NCBI GenBank assembly: GCA_023246555.1
Contig: JAHFIC010000038.1
Coordinates: forward strand, 1 to 6,834
Direction: 5' to 3'
DNA length: 6,834 nucleotides
Source: Candidatus Magasanikiibacteriota bacterium
Lineage (GTDB): Bacteria; Patescibacteriota; Patescibacteriia; Magasanikbacterales; UBA922
Shown here: one piece after another, positions 6,053 through 6,834 of the stretch
How the letters are laid out: each line of letters begins with the position of its first letter
Position numbering within the stretch: the first letter of the stretch is position 1
Program-made: the position numbers and the translations under genes
The notes under the pieces: generated by a model
The model's input: only the letters and a program-made list of their open reading frames with translations
Databases searched by the model: none
Told to the model about the DNA's origin: nothing

Positions 6053-6203
6053 TCGGGGGAACATCCTGAATGGCAAATTGACCCCATCTTTCGGGCATGG
6101 TGTCCCGCCAACGGCGGGACGAGAAAATGGGGTTGCTTTAGGGAGTGAGCACGCTGGGCGAACGACCGTGCCAGACAGGATGTTCCCCCGAGCCATTCAG
6201 GAT
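6053..6203. repeat. 151-bp nested palindromic element (REPIN/MITE-like), three copies of a 15-base motif
   Basis: The outer arms are perfect 16-base inverted repeats: TCGGGGGAACATCCTG (6053-6068) and its complement (6176-6191). An overlapping 12-base pair, ATCCTGAATGGC (6063-6074), matches its complement at 6192-6203, so two alternative outer pairings compete. Inside are ACCCCAT-C-TTTC (6081-6092) pairing with GAAA-ATGGGGT (6123-6133) with one bulged C, a perfect 8-bp hairpin GTCCCGCC/GGCGGGAC with loop AAC (6102-6120), and a GCACG/CGTGC hairpin (6149-6153 with 6167-6171). The motif AACATCCTGNNTGGC occurs once on plus (6060-6074) and twice on minus (6184-6170 exact; 6206-6192 with one change), the minus copies being 22 bases apart. 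No transposase gene is present. The right arm ends 2 bases beyond the epimerase stop codon. It could be a non-autonomous mobile palindrome, a protein-binding repeat or a structured 3' RNA; I do not recognise a known family. Confidence 0.7.
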
Positions 6204-6205
6204 CT

Positions 6206-6834
6206 TCAATTCAAATTCCATTCTTTTTTCAACATCACGATCCCCTCTTCAAGCGTCACCGTCGGCTCCCAGCCAAGAAGTTGTTTGGCTTTTGTGTTGT
6301 CGGCGCGAGAATAGCGGACATCACCCAGCCGCGGCGCGATATTCACTGTCGGGCCGCCGATCAGCTTTGCGAGCTCATTCACCGAACACGGACGATTACA
6401 GCCAATATTTATCACCTCGCCCTTTCCAGTGTCCGGGCTTGTCATGGCCAATATATTCGCTCGCGCGACATCCGATACATGCGTATAGTCGCGATAGTAC
6501 TCGCCGTCCCCGCAAATCGTCATGGGTTCATTATTTTTTCTCTGCCGCAAAAATCTGCCGATCACGAGCGCATAGGCGCCCTCGGGGTCGAGATATGGCC
6601 CGTAGACATTAAAATAGCAGAGCGACACGGTCTCTAGCCCGTACAGCTCAGAAAACAACCGGCAGTAGTATTGACCGGTCAATTTCTGTAGCGCATAAGG
6701 ACTTTTCGGCTCTGGAGTCATGTCTTCGGTGAGCGACACCGCGCCTTTGTTACCACCATAGACGGACGACGAAGTTGCAAACACGAGACGTTTGACATTC
6801 GCGTCCCGCGCCGCCAAGATAACATTGATGGTTC
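6206..6834 (-). CDS. NAD-dependent nucleotide-sugar epimerase, GalE/WbpP-like (partial, 5' end outside window)
   Basis: These are the C-terminal 208 residues of an extended SDR enzyme that probably interconverts UDP-hexoses at C4. The frame stays open to the window edge; the codons before an internal TTG (6817) read TINVIL, which continues the fold, so that TTG is not the start. Visible motifs are FATSSSVYGG with the active-site Ser, SPYALQK with the catalytic Tyr and Lys (residues 46 and 50 of the visible part), LCYFNVYGP for the substrate loop, GDGEYYRDYTHVSDVARA with the conserved Arg that contacts the diphosphate, NIGCNRPCSVNEL, and a C-terminal LLGWEPTVTLEEGI. The NAD-binding GxxGxxG is missing because it lies outside the window. 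Unlike the other SDR enzyme here (572-1603), every expected catalytic position in view is intact. It converges on the G+C-rich gene. The substrate (UDP-Glc, UDP-GlcNAc or the uronic acid) cannot be told. Confidence 0.92.
   Translation of the reverse strand, partial: TINVILAARDANVKRLVFATSSSVYGGNKGAVSLTEDMTPEPKSPYALQKLTGQYYCRLFSELYGLETVSLCYFNVYGPYLDPEGAYALVIGRFLRQRKNNEPMTICGDGEYYRDYTHVSDVARANILAMTSPDTGKGEVINIGCNRPCSVNELAKLIGGPTVNIAPRLGDVRYSRADNTKAKQLLGWEPTVTLEEGIVMLKKEWNLN

Noticed and set aside
6053..6203. tRNA or CRISPR array
   Set aside because: The stems do not form a cloverleaf with conserved T-loop bases, and the motif copies are inverted and unevenly spaced instead of being direct repeats with equal spacers.
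5060..6205. Insertion sequence or transposon carrying the G+C-rich gene
   Set aside because: No transposase frame, and I found no matching inverted ends or target duplication at both borders of the island.

Overview
The window holds part of a surface-polysaccharide (glycan) synthesis locus together with one exported protease. It most resembles a bacterium using the standard code: TGA, TAA and TAG all act as stops here. The style of the genes (an S8 protease with FG-GAP-type repeats, two short-chain-dehydrogenase (SDR)-type sugar-nucleotide enzymes, a WbaP-like phosphoglycosyl transferase and nearly leaderless gene starts) would suit a Patescibacteria/CPR-type or other environmental genome. 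That assignment is a guess; nothing in the window fixes the taxon.

Layout. From position 3630 down to 1, three genes run leftward on the minus strand: a secreted subtilisin-like protease (3630-1621), an NAD-dependent sugar-nucleotide enzyme resembling UDP-glucuronate decarboxylase (1603-572), and a family-2 glycosyltransferase cut by the window edge (575-1). Gaps are 17 bases and then a 4-base ATGA overlap, so the three probably form one transcription unit with a possible internal promoter at 1612-1640. Divergent from the protease, starting at 3656, is a polyprenyl-phosphate glycosyl-1-phosphate transferase (+). The two gene starts lie 25 bases apart and their predicted promoters interlock.

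From about 5060 to 5950 the base composition changes. A G+C-rich gene (5177-5917, +) with a strong GGAGGA ribosome-binding site encodes a protein that I read as a divergent GT-A-fold glycosyltransferase. It ends in a strong intrinsic terminator (5965-5995). Next comes a 151-bp nested palindrome (6053-6203) built from three copies of a 15-base motif. It abuts the stop codon of a second, window-truncated sugar-nucleotide epimerase (6834-6206, -).

Together the genes give the usual parts of a lipid-linked glycan pathway: nucleotide-sugar conversion (two SDR enzymes), priming of the lipid carrier at the membrane (3656-5059) and sugar addition (GT2 and possibly the 5177 gene). The protease has a catalytic triad, Ca2+-binding loops and a repeat domain and probably acts at the cell surface. 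The most unusual items are the loss of decarboxylase-specific residues in the 572-1603 enzyme, the G+C-rich glycosyltransferase-like gene with an altered metal site, the palindromic repeat, and the nearly leaderless interlocked promoters.
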